Below, piece by piece: positions 8,631 to 17,667 of a DNA stretch of 27,771 bases. The notes below the pieces were generated by a model. That model saw only the letters and a program-made list of their open reading frames with translations, searched no databases and was not told the origin of the DNA. The position numbers were made by a program, and so were the translations under genes. The DNA lies in contig CALEZD010000067.1 of assembly GCA_937928385.1 (NCBI GenBank), positions 1 through 27,771 of the forward strand. Direction: 5' to 3'. Every line of letters starts with the position of its first letter. Positions within the stretch are counted from its first letter, which is position 1. The stretch comes from an uncultured Bacteroidota bacterium. GTDB lineage: Bacteria > Bacteroidota > Bacteroidia > Chitinophagales > Chitinophagaceae.

Positions 8631-8654
8631 AAAAAAGCGGGCTTTCGCCCGCTT
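8631..8654 (-). terminator. Rho-independent terminator of smc
   Basis: On the minus strand, AAGCGGGC, a GAAA tetraloop, GCCCGCTT, then a run of T (8636 down to 8631). The 8-bp GC-rich stem with a GNRA loop lies 25 bases after the smc stop codon. Confidence 0.9.
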
Positions 8655-8679
8655 GGTATTTACCTGGTCAAATATAATC

Positions 8680-11600
8680 TTAGTTAGCAAGGCTGCGGAA
8701 GTCCACAGGCACCAGTTTACTCACACCCGCCTCCTGCATGGTTACACCGTATATCACATCTACGGCGGCCATGGTCTGCTTGTTGTGCGTCACCAGTATA
8801 AACTGCGAGTTGTCGCTGAACTTGCGTATCATCTGCGTAAACTTGCCTACGTTGGCATCATCCAACGGCGCATCCACCTCATCCAGTATACAGAACGGGG
8901 CGGGCTTGATTAAGTATATCGCAAACAGGAAAGCCGTTGATGTCAGCGTCTTCTCTCCACCCGATAGCTGGGTAAGCGTACTTGGCTTCTTGCCTTTAGG
9001 TTGTGCATATATTTCTATACCGCTTTCAGCCAGGTTCTCGGGGTCGGTCAGGCGCAGGTCGCACTGGTCTTCTTCTGTAAACAGGGCTTTGAAAACTGTA
9101 ACGAAGTTCTCACGTACCGCCTCAAATGTTTCTTTGAACTTGGTATTGGCGGTCAGTTCCACTTCTTCAATCGTGGCCAGCAGCGATTCCTTCGCATTCA
9201 CCAGGTCGGCCTTCTGCTCCTGGATGAAATCGTACCGCACCTTCATCTCGGTATATGCCTCAATCGCAGTAGGATTGATTTCACCCATATTCTCCAGTCG
9301 CTTCTTCATGCGGTCGGCTTCAGCAGTCAGTTCGTCTACACTCAGCTCGCCGGTGCGGTCCTGGTCCAGTACTTCGTCCAGGTTCACTTTGAATTCCACG
9401 CTCAGGCGCTCCTTCATTCCGGCCAGTTGCAGCTTCATTTCGTTCAGCTTATCCTTGATGCCGTTCAGCAGTGTTTCTGCCTGTTCTTTCTCGCGGCGCT
9501 TCTGGTTGAGGAAGCCTTCTTTTTCAGAAATCTCGTTGCGCAGTTCGTAATACAGCCTGTCCTTTTCATTCAGGGCAGCCTCATCGGTTTCCTTCTGCTT
9601 CATCAGCTCGTACAACTCCGTATCTCCGCTGTTCAGCGTTTTTTCCGTGGCTTCCAGTTGCTCTGTGGCTTCTTTCAGTTGCTGGGTATTGCTGGTTATC
9701 TGCTGTTGCAGGTCTTTATACTGGTTGCTGCGGAAACTCAGTTCCTGCTTCAATCCTTCCAGTTTACTTTGCTGGCGGGTGTACTGCAGGTTCAGTTGGT
9801 TATACTGTTCCGTAGCCTGGTTGAATTCCTGTTCCGCCGCTTTGAAAGCGAAATCCGCCTGCTCTATCTCCAGTGTAATGGCGTGTAGTGCTTCGCTGAT
9901 TTCCTGCAGTGCATCACGGGTACTGCTGATGCTCTCGTGGGTATCCGCCAGTTGCTGCTCCAGTTCTGCCACACGCTGCTCGGCACGTTCATTCAGATGC
10001 TCATAGTTGGCAATCTTGTCGCCTATGTTCACTATCTGGTTTTGCAGGGTATTGATTTCGCTGCGGGTTTGCTCTATGGCTTTATCATTCAGCTCCTGGT
10101 TGAAACCTGTAACCAACGTTTGGGTATCGGTTATCTTTTGCTTCAGCACGGCTGTTGATGCGGTCAGGTCTTCTATCTCTTTGGCCAGGCGCTCCAGGTT
10201 TTTAGCACGGCCTATTTTGTTGCCTTCAAACAGGCCGATAGAACCACCGCCCAATGTGTACTTGCCGCGCACCATCTTACCGTTCTTCTCTACGATGATG
10301 TTGCCGTTCAGCATTTCCATATTAGTCAGCGCACCTTCCGTATCTGCAATATATACATGGCCCAGCAGGTGCTGCGCCAGTGGCTTATATTGCTCATCTA
10401 CAGTTACTACACTGAGTGCTGGCACCAACCCTTCCGGTGCGTTGTGGCCTGCAGCCTGGTATTGCTGAAACTGGTTCAGGATAAAGAAGTTGGCCTTGCC
10501 TTTCTTGTTATTGTCCAGCAGGTGTACAGCTTTGGCGGCATGTTCTACATTATCTACTATATAGTAGTTCAGGTAACTGTCCAACAAATTCTCCAGCGCG
10601 GTGCGGTATTCGTTCTGCACCACAAACACATCAGACAGCAGCGGCGCATTCTTGCCCCACTCTTCGTGTTTGCTCAGGAACTTGATACTGTCAGGATAAC
10701 CCTCAAGACTTTCCACCAATGATTTCAGCAGGTCATGTTCGTTGCGCCTTGAGTCCAGTTTACGGTTCTCGTCCACCAGTTCCGAACGTAGGCTTTCTAT
10801 CTGCTCCTGGCTTTGCAGGATTTTGCCTTTCACTTCTTCCTGCCTGTTCACCAGTTTTTCCAGGTCTTCTTTGCGGCCCTGCAGGTTGGCTTCGGTCTCC
10901 TGCTTCTGTATGTTCAGTTGGCCTATCTGGTCAACACGTTGTTGCTTTTCTTCCTGCACCTGGTGCATACTGCGTTGCAGGTTCAGTACCGATGTATCGG
11001 CAATGGCTACTTTCTTCTCAGCGTCAAACTGGTCGCGCTGCTTCTGCTGGTATTTTCCACGCAGGCTGTCCAGCAATACTTTCTTGTCGTCAAAAGCCTG
11101 GCGCTTATCGTCAGCTATGCCACGCAGCCCCTCCAGTTCATCACGCAGTTTTTGCAGCACATCGTTCTCTTCGGTTATCTGTGTTTCGGCAAAACTGATA
11201 GACTCCTCCAGGCTCTTTATCTGCGTATCGGCGCCTGTCAAAAATTCTTTCAGGCTCTTCTCGCGCTCCCTCAGGTGGTCTATTCTTTGCGATGCCAATC
11301 TCTTGTCGCTTTCCAACTGACGTACCTTGTTCACCAGTTCATTGAATTGCTTCTGCAATCCATTCAGTTCCTGCTCTTTGGCTACCAGCTTCACCTTCTC
11401 CTGCTGTACGGATGCTTCCTGTTGTGCTACTATGGCTTCCAGTTGCACCTTGCGGTCGGTCTCTGTATTGTGCTGTTCGTTCAGTTCCCTGTATTGGTCG
11501 TTGAAGTGTTCCAGGGAGGCCTTAGCCAGTTCTATACTTACTTCTTTGTATTCGGTTTTTATCTTGAAGTAGCGTTCTGCTTTCTTGGCCTGGCTTTCCA

Positions 11601-12213
11601 GCGTGCGCAGGTTGTTGCCTATCTCAAACAACAGGTCTTCAATACGCGCCAGGTCCTGCTCCGTTGCATCCAGTTTCAGCTTGGCCTGCTTCTTACGGGT
11701 TTTGTATATGGATATGCCTGCGGCCTGCTCCAACATGCGGCGGCGGGATCCGTCTTTGTCTTTGATGATGTCATCCACCATCCCCAGCTCGATGATGGCG
11801 TACGAGTCATTGCTGACACCTGTATCGAGGAAGAGGTTATGTATGTCTTTCAAACGGCAGGTAACGTCGTTCAGCCTGTATTCACTCTCACCGTTCTTGT
11901 AAAACTTGCGGGTGATGGTCACCGTAGTGAACTCTGTGGGCAAGAGGTTACGGGTATTCTCAAAGGTGAGTGATACCTCGGCCATACCGGCTGCATTACG
12001 CGTACGCGAGCCGTTGAATATCAAATCCTCCAGGTTGTCCGACCTCAGCGACTTTATCTTGTGCTCACCAATCACCCAGCGGATGGCATCCACGATATTC
12101 GATTTGCCGCAGCCGTTGGGGCCCACAATACCTGTTATGGGATGGTCCAGCAGTATATGCGTTTTATCGGCAAACGACTTAAAACCTTTTATATCTAACG
12201 ACTTTAACCTCAA
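8680..12213 (-). CDS. smc: Chromosome segregation ATPase SMC
   Basis: Full-length SMC of 1177 residues, the bacterial condensin subunit that dimerises and organises chromosomes with ScpA/ScpB. Visible: Walker A GPNGCGKS (31-38) in the N-terminal half-head; long heptad coiled coils (about 170-500 and 690-1020); a hinge (about 510-680, with YPDSIKFLSKHEEW and later VRGKYTLGGGSIGL); and the C-terminal half-head with signature LSGGEKTLTS (1083-1092) and Walker B FCILDEVDAPLDD (1107-1119; catalytic Glu1112). The start is TTG at 12213: the protein begins exactly where SMC proteins do (RLKSLDIKGFKSFADKT), and an in-frame TAA lies four codons upstream with no ATG between. ScpA/B are not in the window. 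A GT-C-like gene lies 150 bp upstream on the same strand and a strong terminator follows. Confidence 0.98.
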   Translation of the reverse strand: MRLKSLDIKGFKSFADKTHILLDHPITGIVGPNGCGKSNIVDAIRWVIGEHKIKSLRSDNLEDLIFNGSRTRNAAGMAEVSLTFENTRNLLPTEFTTVTITRKFYKNGESEYRLNDVTCRLKDIHNLFLDTGVSNDSYAIIELGMVDDIIKDKDGSRRRMLEQAAGISIYKTRKKQAKLKLDATEQDLARIEDLLFEIGNNLRTLESQAKKAERYFKIKTEYKEVSIELAKASLEHFNDQYRELNEQHNTETDRKVQLEAIVAQQEASVQQEKVKLVAKEQELNGLQKQFNELVNKVRQLESDKRLASQRIDHLREREKSLKEFLTGADTQIKSLEESISFAETQITEENDVLQKLRDELEGLRGIADDKRQAFDDKKVLLDSLRGKYQQKQRDQFDAEKKVAIADTSVLNLQRSMHQVQEEKQQRVDQIGQLNIQKQETEANLQGRKEDLEKLVNRQEEVKGKILQSQEQIESLRSELVDENRKLDSRRNEHDLLKSLVESLEGYPDSIKFLSKHEEWGKNAPLLSDVFVVQNEYRTALENLLDSYLNYYIVDNVEHAAKAVHLLDNNKKGKANFFILNQFQQYQAAGHNAPEGLVPALSVVTVDEQYKPLAQHLLGHVYIADTEGALTNMEMLNGNIIVEKNGKMVRGKYTLGGGSIGLFEGNKIGRAKNLERLAKEIEDLTASTAVLKQKITDTQTLVTGFNQELNDKAIEQTRSEINTLQNQIVNIGDKIANYEHLNERAEQRVAELEQQLADTHESISSTRDALQEISEALHAITLEIEQADFAFKAAEQEFNQATEQYNQLNLQYTRQQSKLEGLKQELSFRSNQYKDLQQQITSNTQQLKEATEQLEATEKTLNSGDTELYELMKQKETDEAALNEKDRLYYELRNEISEKEGFLNQKRREKEQAETLLNGIKDKLNEMKLQLAGMKERLSVEFKVNLDEVLDQDRTGELSVDELTAEADRMKKRLENMGEINPTAIEAYTEMKVRYDFIQEQKADLVNAKESLLATIEEVELTANTKFKETFEAVRENFVTVFKALFTEEDQCDLRLTDPENLAESGIEIYAQPKGKKPSTLTQLSGGEKTLTSTAFLFAIYLIKPAPFCILDEVDAPLDDANVGKFTQMIRKFSDNSQFILVTHNKQTMAAVDVIYGVTMQEAGVSKLVPVDFRSLAN

Positions 12214-12236
12214 GGCACAAACTTTTTAGGGAGAGA

Positions 12237-12244
12237 CAAAAATA
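12237..12244 (-). promoter_or_regulatory. Candidate -7 box of smc
   Basis: TATTTTTG on the minus strand matches TAnnTTTG and lies 23 bp before the TTG start. No TTG is found at 19-21 bp upstream, so this is only half of a promoter. Confidence 0.3.
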
Positions 12245-12362
12245 TACATTTCGGCGGGTTAAAAGGGTGCGAAATGCAAGACTGGAGGCAAATGTGGGTA
12301 ACTTGGGGAATATAAACAAGTCCAATCCACTCACAGGAAAATAAAGCAAATATATTATTGCT

Positions 12363-13748
12363 TTACCGCTGTTTACGCTTGTAAAAATACTTGTTGTAAT
12401 AGAAGAAAGTAGCCACCCTGTACTGTAGTTCAAATTCGTCTTCACGGCCGGCCACTGCTATCCTGTCCTCAAAACAGATAACATATTTAGCCGTATCTAA
12501 TGTACGGTCGAAACAAGCGGTATCGTAGGTGACGCATACATCCAGGTCGAGTGCATCATTGTAGCGCTTATGGTTTACTGCATGGGGAGCGGGGTGTACA
12601 TCCTGTACCAGCACAGGGCCAGGGTCGGATGCAACCATAGCCAGCACATCATCCATACTTTTCCGGCTCTTGAAGTAGAACAGGTAGCTCATATACACCA
12701 ACCCGCATAGAATGATGGTAGAAAAATGCAGGGTATTGAAAATACTATTTTTGAAATTGGAATAGGTAAAAGCAAGCAGTACGAGTATGATGATATACGC
12801 CGCACCACGGTATAGCGGATACATGGCTCCGAATGCATAGTGCGCCACCACCAACAGCAATACAGATACCAAAGCCACCGTCAGTTCTATATAGATTTTA
12901 CCGTGCCTGATCAGTATAAATACCACAGGCGCCAATGTTACAGACACCAGCACTTTCAAAACAAGGAATACTTCCCTGGGGGCAAATTCATTCAGGGTAA
13001 GGAACGATATAAGGCTGGACAAGGTGCCTCCTCTGAACAGGGTATCCCTGCCGATGATAGCCGGGTCGTATTTGCTGACCACCTGCCCCTTGTCAAAAAC
13101 ATACCATACCACGGGCAATGTCAAGGCCAGTATCAGCCAATGCAGGGGGCTTTTGATGACCTGTGAGAACCTGTACAGGCAGGCGACTATCAGCATTGCA
13201 GCAAAGGGGAATATGAAGCTGAATATAGAAAGTGAGCTAAGAGAACCCAGCAAAACAAGGTAGAGCAGTTGTTGAGGTTTACCTTCCTTAACAAAACCCT
13301 TCAGGGCTATGAGCGCGCCCAACATAGCCACCATAGCCAATGAATACCCTCTTGCCTGTGCGAAGTATATGTAGTATGGCCAGAGATATAACATCAGCTG
13401 GTCTATATGCCGCAACTGGTAGCCCTCTTGTTTCTTCAGCAAACGACTGATAAGCAGGAAATACACAAAGAACATCAGGAAGTTCGGCAACCTGAACAGG
13501 AACAGGGACTTTGCCCCCATATCTTCCAGCCAGCGGTAGTACAGCGAATTAAGCACATGGTTGTTGGCCAGCTTATATTTTTCATACTGTACTATTTCCA
13601 ACGGTGTGGAATCCAGGATATTCATATAGGTCATCGACTCATCGTACGACCAATGCTCTGAAAACCCTAGCAACAGCAATGGTATCGCCATCAGTAGCGG
13701 CAATACTGAAACGCCCTTGTATGTAAGCCAGGATGAGGATTGTTGCAT
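12363..13748 (-). CDS. Multi-pass membrane protein, GT-C (PMT/ArnT-like) glycosyltransferase fold
   Basis: Inner-membrane protein of 461 residues with roughly nine to ten hydrophobic segments through residue ~365, then a soluble C-terminal tail of about 95 residues. The N-terminal layout fits GT-C transferases that use lipid-linked sugars: an acidic pair in the first periplasmic loop (SYDESMTY, Asp36-Glu37), then NNHVLNSLYYRW (62-73) and a FRLPNFL segment (85-91). These motifs are typical of the dolichyl-phosphate-mannose/ArnT-like superfamily of Bacteroidota, usually annotated only as glycosyltransferase family 39-like. Acceptor and sugar cannot be told. It stands between a lipoprotein gene and smc on the same strand with no glycan cluster around it. 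A perfect TATATTTG box lies 33 bp upstream. Confidence 0.7.
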   Translation of the reverse strand: MQQSSSWLTYKGVSVLPLLMAIPLLLLGFSEHWSYDESMTYMNILDSTPLEIVQYEKYKLANNHVLNSLYYRWLEDMGAKSLFLFRLPNFLMFFVYFLLISRLLKKQEGYQLRHIDQLMLYLWPYYIYFAQARGYSLAMVAMLGALIALKGFVKEGKPQQLLYLVLLGSLSSLSIFSFIFPFAAMLIVACLYRFSQVIKSPLHWLILALTLPVVWYVFDKGQVVSKYDPAIIGRDTLFRGGTLSSLISFLTLNEFAPREVFLVLKVLVSVTLAPVVFILIRHGKIYIELTVALVSVLLLVVAHYAFGAMYPLYRGAAYIIILVLLAFTYSNFKNSIFNTLHFSTIILCGLVYMSYLFYFKSRKSMDDVLAMVASDPGPVLVQDVHPAPHAVNHKRYNDALDLDVCVTYDTACFDRTLDTAKYVICFEDRIAVAGREDEFELQYRVATFFYYNKYFYKRKQR

Positions 13749-13780
13749 GAATCCGGATACGGGAATTAATACCCCGGACT

Positions 13781-13788
13781 CAAATATA
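13781..13788 (-). promoter_or_regulatory. Candidate -7 box of the GT-C-like gene
   Basis: TATATTTG on the minus strand, a perfect TAnnTTTG, lies 32 bases before the ATG at 13748. No TTG is seen at the usual distance upstream. Confidence 0.35.
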
Positions 13789-13825
13789 TAAAAAGGTGGA
13801 GATGTTTTATACCCTGATTGTAATA

Positions 13826-14332
13826 CTATTCTATGAACTTAGGGAAGCCATTCTTTTCTGCATATTGCTCCCGCAGGGTATGTATCTTCTTCAGCAGTTC
13901 CTGTTCCCTCAGGGCGCTGAGTTGAATATCAGCATAGGCTGTGCTTAGTTGATCCATAACCACCGAATCAGTAAAGCGTTCAAATACTGCTAATTTACCG
14001 GCCACAATCTCCTTTTCTGTGCGTAAGAATTCCAGTTCAGCTTCCAGTAATTGTTCCGAGCCGCCGATATTGTCCATATCCTCTACATATTCTATTTTCC
14101 GGCCTATATATTCCTCCATCTTCAGCCGTATAGGTTGCAGGCCAGTAAAATCGAGTGTATTAATCGCTATATGCAGTTCATCGCCCCACTCCGCACCATA
14201 ACGCAGTAATGAGTCGTTGATTGAAGCGATAGAATTGTCCAGCTTCATGCATTTTTCCTTCTTATTGAAATTGCAGGAACAAGCTAATACAATCAATAAA
14301 ATGCCCGTAAAAGCTGAAAACCGATTGAGCAT
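13826..14332 (-). CDS. Hypothetical lipoprotein with helical/coiled-coil body, 168 aa
   Basis: No family recognised. The N-terminus MLNRFSAFTGILLIVLACSC is a lipoprotein signal with the lipobox VLAC (Cys18; a second Cys follows at 20), so the protein should be lipid-anchored in the envelope. The mature part is highly charged and looks helical: ALREQELLKKIHTLREQ near the C-terminus and LEAELEFLRTEKEIVAGKL in the middle have heptad-like spacing. It is divergent from hscA (143 bp between starts) and 77 bp upstream of the GT-C-like gene on the same strand, so co-transcription with that gene is possible. Confidence 0.75.
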   Translation of the reverse strand: MLNRFSAFTGILLIVLACSCNFNKKEKCMKLDNSIASINDSLLRYGAEWGDELHIAINTLDFTGLQPIRLKMEEYIGRKIEYVEDMDNIGGSEQLLEAELEFLRTEKEIVAGKLAVFERFTDSVVMDQLSTAYADIQLSALREQELLKKIHTLREQYAEKNGFPKFIE

Positions 14333-14436
14333 AACTGCTGTTTAATTGACACAAAATAATGATATACTGTATTATATCGCAATCAGACCGAAAATGTTAC
14401 AATGATTTTAACAATGCTGCTATGCCTTTGGTTGAT

Positions 14437-14467
14437 TGGTTACTCCCACCATGTTGTGTTACCTTTG
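14437..14467 (+). promoter_or_regulatory. hscA promoter abutting the start codon
   Basis: TTG (14437-14439), 20 bp, TACCTTTG (14460-14467): a full Bacteroidota promoter. Only eight bases separate the -7 box from the ATG at 14476, so the transcript would start within a few bases of the start codon and be almost leaderless. This also argues against any start further upstream. Confidence 0.7.
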
Positions 14468-14475
14468 CAGGCAAT

Positions 14476-16335
14476 ATGGGCAAGGTAGCTATTAACCTGG
14501 CAACAGGAAGTTTACAGAAGGAAGAAGTAATTGTAGGTATTGACCTGGGCACCACCAACAGCCTGGTGGCAGTGGTGCGCGAAGACAGCAAAACCCCTGT
14601 AGCGCTGAAAGAAACTGATGGACTGGCACTGGTACCTTCTATTGTCCATTTTAATGACTCTGGCGATGCATTGATTGGTAATTCGGCTCGCGAACACCTG
14701 GTTACAGACCCAGCACGTACTATCTATTCTGTAAAAAGGCTGATGGGAAAGTCTTATAAAGACGTAAGCAACGATAGCAGTTTTTTCTCGTACAAAATAC
14801 TGGATGACAATACAGAATCGCTGGTAAAGGTGCAGATAGGTGACAGGTTCTATTCTCCAATAGAACTCTCTTCACTGATACTGAAGGAACTGAAACACAG
14901 GGCAGAACATATACTTAAGACCCCTGTAAACAAAGCTGTAATAACTGTTCCCGCATACTTCAACGATGCACAAAGGCAAGCTACACGCGATGCGGGCAAA
15001 CTGGCAGGGCTGGATGTGCTGCGTATAGTAAACGAACCTACTGCGGCCAGCCTGGCTTATGGACTAGGATTGAAACCTGAAGAAGAGAAGACAATAGCCG
15101 TGTACGACCTGGGTGGCGGTACATTTGATATATCCATACTCAAAATCACCAACGGAATATTTGAAGTGCTTTCTACCAACGGTGATACCTATCTGGGCGG
15201 CGATGATATGGATAGGGCACTACTCTTGCATTGGCAAAAAGAACTGGGCATTACTGATGAAGAATTGAACAGCCATAAATCAATAGCACAGGAACTACGC
15301 CTGACAGCTGAGGCAGCAAAGAAACACCTTTCTGCCAACGACAGTTATACAGGCACTGTTGGCGGACAAAACGTATATATTACAAAGGCTGTATTTAATG
15401 AATTAATACAACCATTAGTCAACCGCACTATAGACAGTTGCAAAAATGCATTGAAAGATGCCGGAATTACTGTAAACGAGATTGATGCAGTAGTGATGGT
15501 GGGCGGCTCTACCCGTGTACCGCTGGTCAAGGAAAGCATCAGCAAGTTGTTTGAACAACCGGTGCACGATGAACTGAACCCCGACGAGGTAGTAGCCCTT
15601 GGTGCGGCCATACAGGCGGATATACTTGCCGGCAATAACAAAGACATGCTGCTGCTGGACATCACGCCGCTGAGCCTGGGCATAGAAACCATGGGCGGAT
15701 TGATGGACGTGCTGATACCCCGCAACTCTAAAATACCTACCAAAGCAGGCAGACAATATACCACCCACAAAGACGGGCAGAGCGGGATGCGCATATCGGT
15801 GTACCAGGGCGAACGTGACCTGGTAAAAGACAACAGGAAACTGGCTGAGTTTAACCTTACCGGCATACCGGCTATGCCCGCAGGATTGCCAAAAGTAGAA
15901 GTCAATTTCCTGATAGATGCTGATGGCATACTAAAGGTGAGCGCCACTGAATTAAGAAGCGGCGTTGCACAAACGATAGAAGTGAAGCCACAGTATGGCC
16001 TGACTGATGCGGAAGTAGAACAAATGCTAATGGACTCGCTGACACACGCAAAAGAAGATATTGAAACCCGTGCTTTGGTAGAGGCTGTAACAGAAGCCGA
16101 ACAAATGATTGAAACCACGGAAAAGTTCATGGTTAAGAATGGCGAACTGCTGAACGAAGAAGAAATAGCTCAAACAAAATCTCAAATAGCGAACCTGAAA
16201 CATGCTATATCCGGCAAGGATAAAGATGCAGTACAAAAAGCTACCGAAGAACTGAATGAAATAACACGTCCCTTTGCAGAGCGAGTGATGGATGTAGCTA
16301 TTAAAGAAGCGATGAAAGGCAAGAAGATAATATAA
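14476..16335 (+). CDS. hscA: Hsp70-family chaperone HscA (Fe-S cluster assembly)
   Basis: Hsp70 of 619 residues. In the known system HscA, with HscB, helps release Fe-S clusters from the scaffold IscU. It has the ATPase motifs GIDLGTTNSLVA (21-32), YDLGGGTFD (210-218) and VGGSTRVP (342-349), the linker DMLLLDITPLS (390-400), and a substrate domain. Evidence for HscA rather than DnaK: an N-terminal extension MGKVAINLATGSLQKEE before the first beta-strand, the GDALIGNSAREHLVTDP segment, and a C-terminus ending at KGKKII without DnaK's glycine-rich acidic tail. The start is ATG 14476; the open frame upstream to 14359 contains the promoter. No HscB, IscU, IscS or ferredoxin gene is nearby, so the partner set must be elsewhere. 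DnaK paralogue is the alternative. Confidence 0.88.
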   Translation: MGKVAINLATGSLQKEEVIVGIDLGTTNSLVAVVREDSKTPVALKETDGLALVPSIVHFNDSGDALIGNSAREHLVTDPARTIYSVKRLMGKSYKDVSNDSSFFSYKILDDNTESLVKVQIGDRFYSPIELSSLILKELKHRAEHILKTPVNKAVITVPAYFNDAQRQATRDAGKLAGLDVLRIVNEPTAASLAYGLGLKPEEEKTIAVYDLGGGTFDISILKITNGIFEVLSTNGDTYLGGDDMDRALLLHWQKELGITDEELNSHKSIAQELRLTAEAAKKHLSANDSYTGTVGGQNVYITKAVFNELIQPLVNRTIDSCKNALKDAGITVNEIDAVVMVGGSTRVPLVKESISKLFEQPVHDELNPDEVVALGAAIQADILAGNNKDMLLLDITPLSLGIETMGGLMDVLIPRNSKIPTKAGRQYTTHKDGQSGMRISVYQGERDLVKDNRKLAEFNLTGIPAMPAGLPKVEVNFLIDADGILKVSATELRSGVAQTIEVKPQYGLTDAEVEQMLMDSLTHAKEDIETRALVEAVTEAEQMIETTEKFMVKNGELLNEEEIAQTKSQIANLKHAISGKDKDAVQKATEELNEITRPFAERVMDVAIKEAMKGKKII

Positions 16336-16348
16336 CCTTCCTGCCTTT
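16315..16348. terminator. Possible bidirectional terminator between hscA and aspartate kinase
   Basis: AAAGGCAAGAAG (16315-16326) pairs with CTTCCTGCCTTT (16337-16348) at 11 of 12 positions around a 10-base loop. The arms include the hscA stop codon, and the genes converge here with only 19 bases between them. T-runs are short, so the call is tentative. Confidence 0.45.
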
Positions 16349-16354
16349 CTGCAA

Positions 16355-17620
16355 TTACATCAATACCAACTGAACGGTATGCCTTGTTTTCTGTTCCAAT
16401 AATATGTGACGGCCTTTGGTCAGCTCCGCCAATACTTCGGGCGTATAATGCCTGATGGTAAGGAGGCTTACATCCTCATTATCCGATACATTATAGTCTT
16501 TACTCAGTATAGCTATCAGTTGCTGTAGTTTACCACGCTGGTTATCTATACAGGCTACAAAACTAATGGCCGCATTCTGTATCAGGTTCACCCTGATGTT
16601 CAGTTGGTGAAATACATCATACAGGTCGCGCAGTTTACTCTCTGTTATGAATGAGAAATCTTTCGCGGTCAGTTTCAGCAATACCTGGTTGCCCTTCTGT
16701 ACAATCAGGGGCGGATAAAACAGGCTGCTCACTTCATTCATCACAACAGTGCCTTTTATGTCCTTATCCAGGAAGCACTTAACATATAATGGGATGTTGT
16801 TGTTATGCAACGGCTTGATAGTCTTCGGGTGAATGACCTGCGCACCATAGTAGGCCATTTCAATCACTTCATCGTAACTGATTGCGTCTATCCTCACCGT
16901 ATTAGGGAATTTCTTAGGGTCAGCATTTTTCAGGCCTTCCACATCTTTCCATATAGTCACCCCATTAGCTTTAGTCCATGCCGCCAGCAATGCCGCTGTA
17001 TAGTCAGAGCCTTCCCTGCCCAGGGTGGTAGAAGCGTTATCGGATGTAGAACCGATAAAACCCTGTGTAACGATACTCTTACCCGATTGCAATACAGGCA
17101 TCATTTTTTCGGTTACCTGCTGCTGCGAGTAGTCATCGTCCACACGGGCATCCCTGTAGGTATCATCCGTACGGATAATATCCCTGATGTCCAACCATTC
17201 TACAGGCATACCTTGTTGTTGCAGGTAGTAGGCAAATATCCTTGTAGACAATAATTCACCAATACACACTACCTGGTCGTACACATAATCATATTTATGA
17301 GCGCCGGCATCATCTATCGCCCATTGCAGTTCGGTAAAGAATACATTCAGCGCCTGTATAGCAGCATCGTGATATTTTGCATCCAGGATTGTTTTAGCAT
17401 ATTCCACATGCTGTTTTTCCAATGCCTTGGCTTGCTCCGCAGCAGCATCTTTTTCGTTTTTGCAGGCTGCCGCTACTATGTTCTCTAATGCATTGGTAGT
17501 TTTCCCCAATGCGGACACCACCAAAATCAACGGCTGTTCCGCCGCCTCAATAATAGGCCATAAGGCCTGCATACGCTCTGCTGTGGCTATAGAAGCCCCG
17601 CCAAATTTGTAAACCTGCAT
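16355..17620 (-). CDS. Aspartate kinase (monofunctional)
   Basis: Phosphorylates L-aspartate, the first step to lysine/diaminopimelate, threonine and methionine; cytoplasmic. I use ATG 17620 because the protein then begins MQVYKFGGASIA, the standard aspartokinase N-terminus; 11 extra codons upstream look untranslated. Motifs: KFGGAS (5-10), TTLGREGSD (198-206, substrate/ATP binding), WKDVEGL (224-230) and VIHPKTIKP (262-270). Residues from about 305 to 421 form the C-terminal ACT region, which usually gives feedback control; one clear ACT repeat (LTAKDFSF...AAISFVACI) is seen. At 421 residues it is a stand-alone kinase with no homoserine dehydrogenase fused. It follows the aminotransferase gene by 47 bp on the same strand, so aspartate synthesis and phosphorylation may be coupled (inference). 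Confidence 0.95.
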   Translation of the reverse strand: MQVYKFGGASIATAERMQALWPIIEAAEQPLILVVSALGKTTNALENIVAAACKNEKDAAAEQAKALEKQHVEYAKTILDAKYHDAAIQALNVFFTELQWAIDDAGAHKYDYVYDQVVCIGELLSTRIFAYYLQQQGMPVEWLDIRDIIRTDDTYRDARVDDDYSQQQVTEKMMPVLQSGKSIVTQGFIGSTSDNASTTLGREGSDYTAALLAAWTKANGVTIWKDVEGLKNADPKKFPNTVRIDAISYDEVIEMAYYGAQVIHPKTIKPLHNNNIPLYVKCFLDKDIKGTVVMNEVSSLFYPPLIVQKGNQVLLKLTAKDFSFITESKLRDLYDVFHQLNIRVNLIQNAAISFVACIDNQRGKLQQLIAILSKDYNVSDNEDVSLLTIRHYTPEVLAELTKGRHILLEQKTRHTVQLVLM

Positions 17621-17667
17621 TTTATTTATTCGACATTTAAAATGTAAACCCAATTATTAATTAAACA

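Larger units (their letters stand above)
8320..8679. other. 360-bp stretch without a protein gene
   Basis: This separates the smc stop from the ATPase start. It holds an AT-rich leader next to the ATPase, a plus-strand TATATTTG at 8411-8418 without a matching TTG upstream, an inverted repeat at 8585-8621 and the smc terminator at 8631-8654. A minus-strand TATATTTG at 8669-8676 also lacks a -33 partner and would run straight into the terminator. I found no convincing ORF, tRNA or known RNA here. The ATPase promoter should be in the 8320-8400 part, but only an imperfect TATATTTC box is visible. Confidence 0.5.

Noticed and set aside
8584..8913. Plus-strand 109-codon ORF starting in the smc 3' gap
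   Set aside because: It runs mainly antisense to smc, its composition mirrors smc codons, and it crosses the smc terminator; no family features.
9001..11973. Several long plus-strand ORFs opposite smc (up to 386 codons)
   Set aside because: They are antisense shadows of the coiled-coil coding region, with Leu/Phe/Gln-rich nonsense sequence and no start signals.
12342..12365. AT-rich hairpin TAAAGCAA/TTGCTTTA at the end of the GT-C-like gene
   Set aside because: Weak AT-only stem overlapping the stop codon, without a T-run; not enough for a terminator call.
14359..14475. 39-codon N-terminal extension of HscA
   Set aside because: The hscA promoter lies inside it and the protein from ATG 14476 already has the normal N-terminus.
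16805..17254. Plus-strand 149-codon ORF opposite aspartate kinase
   Set aside because: Antisense shadow with no recognisable domain; the minus-strand gene has all family motifs.
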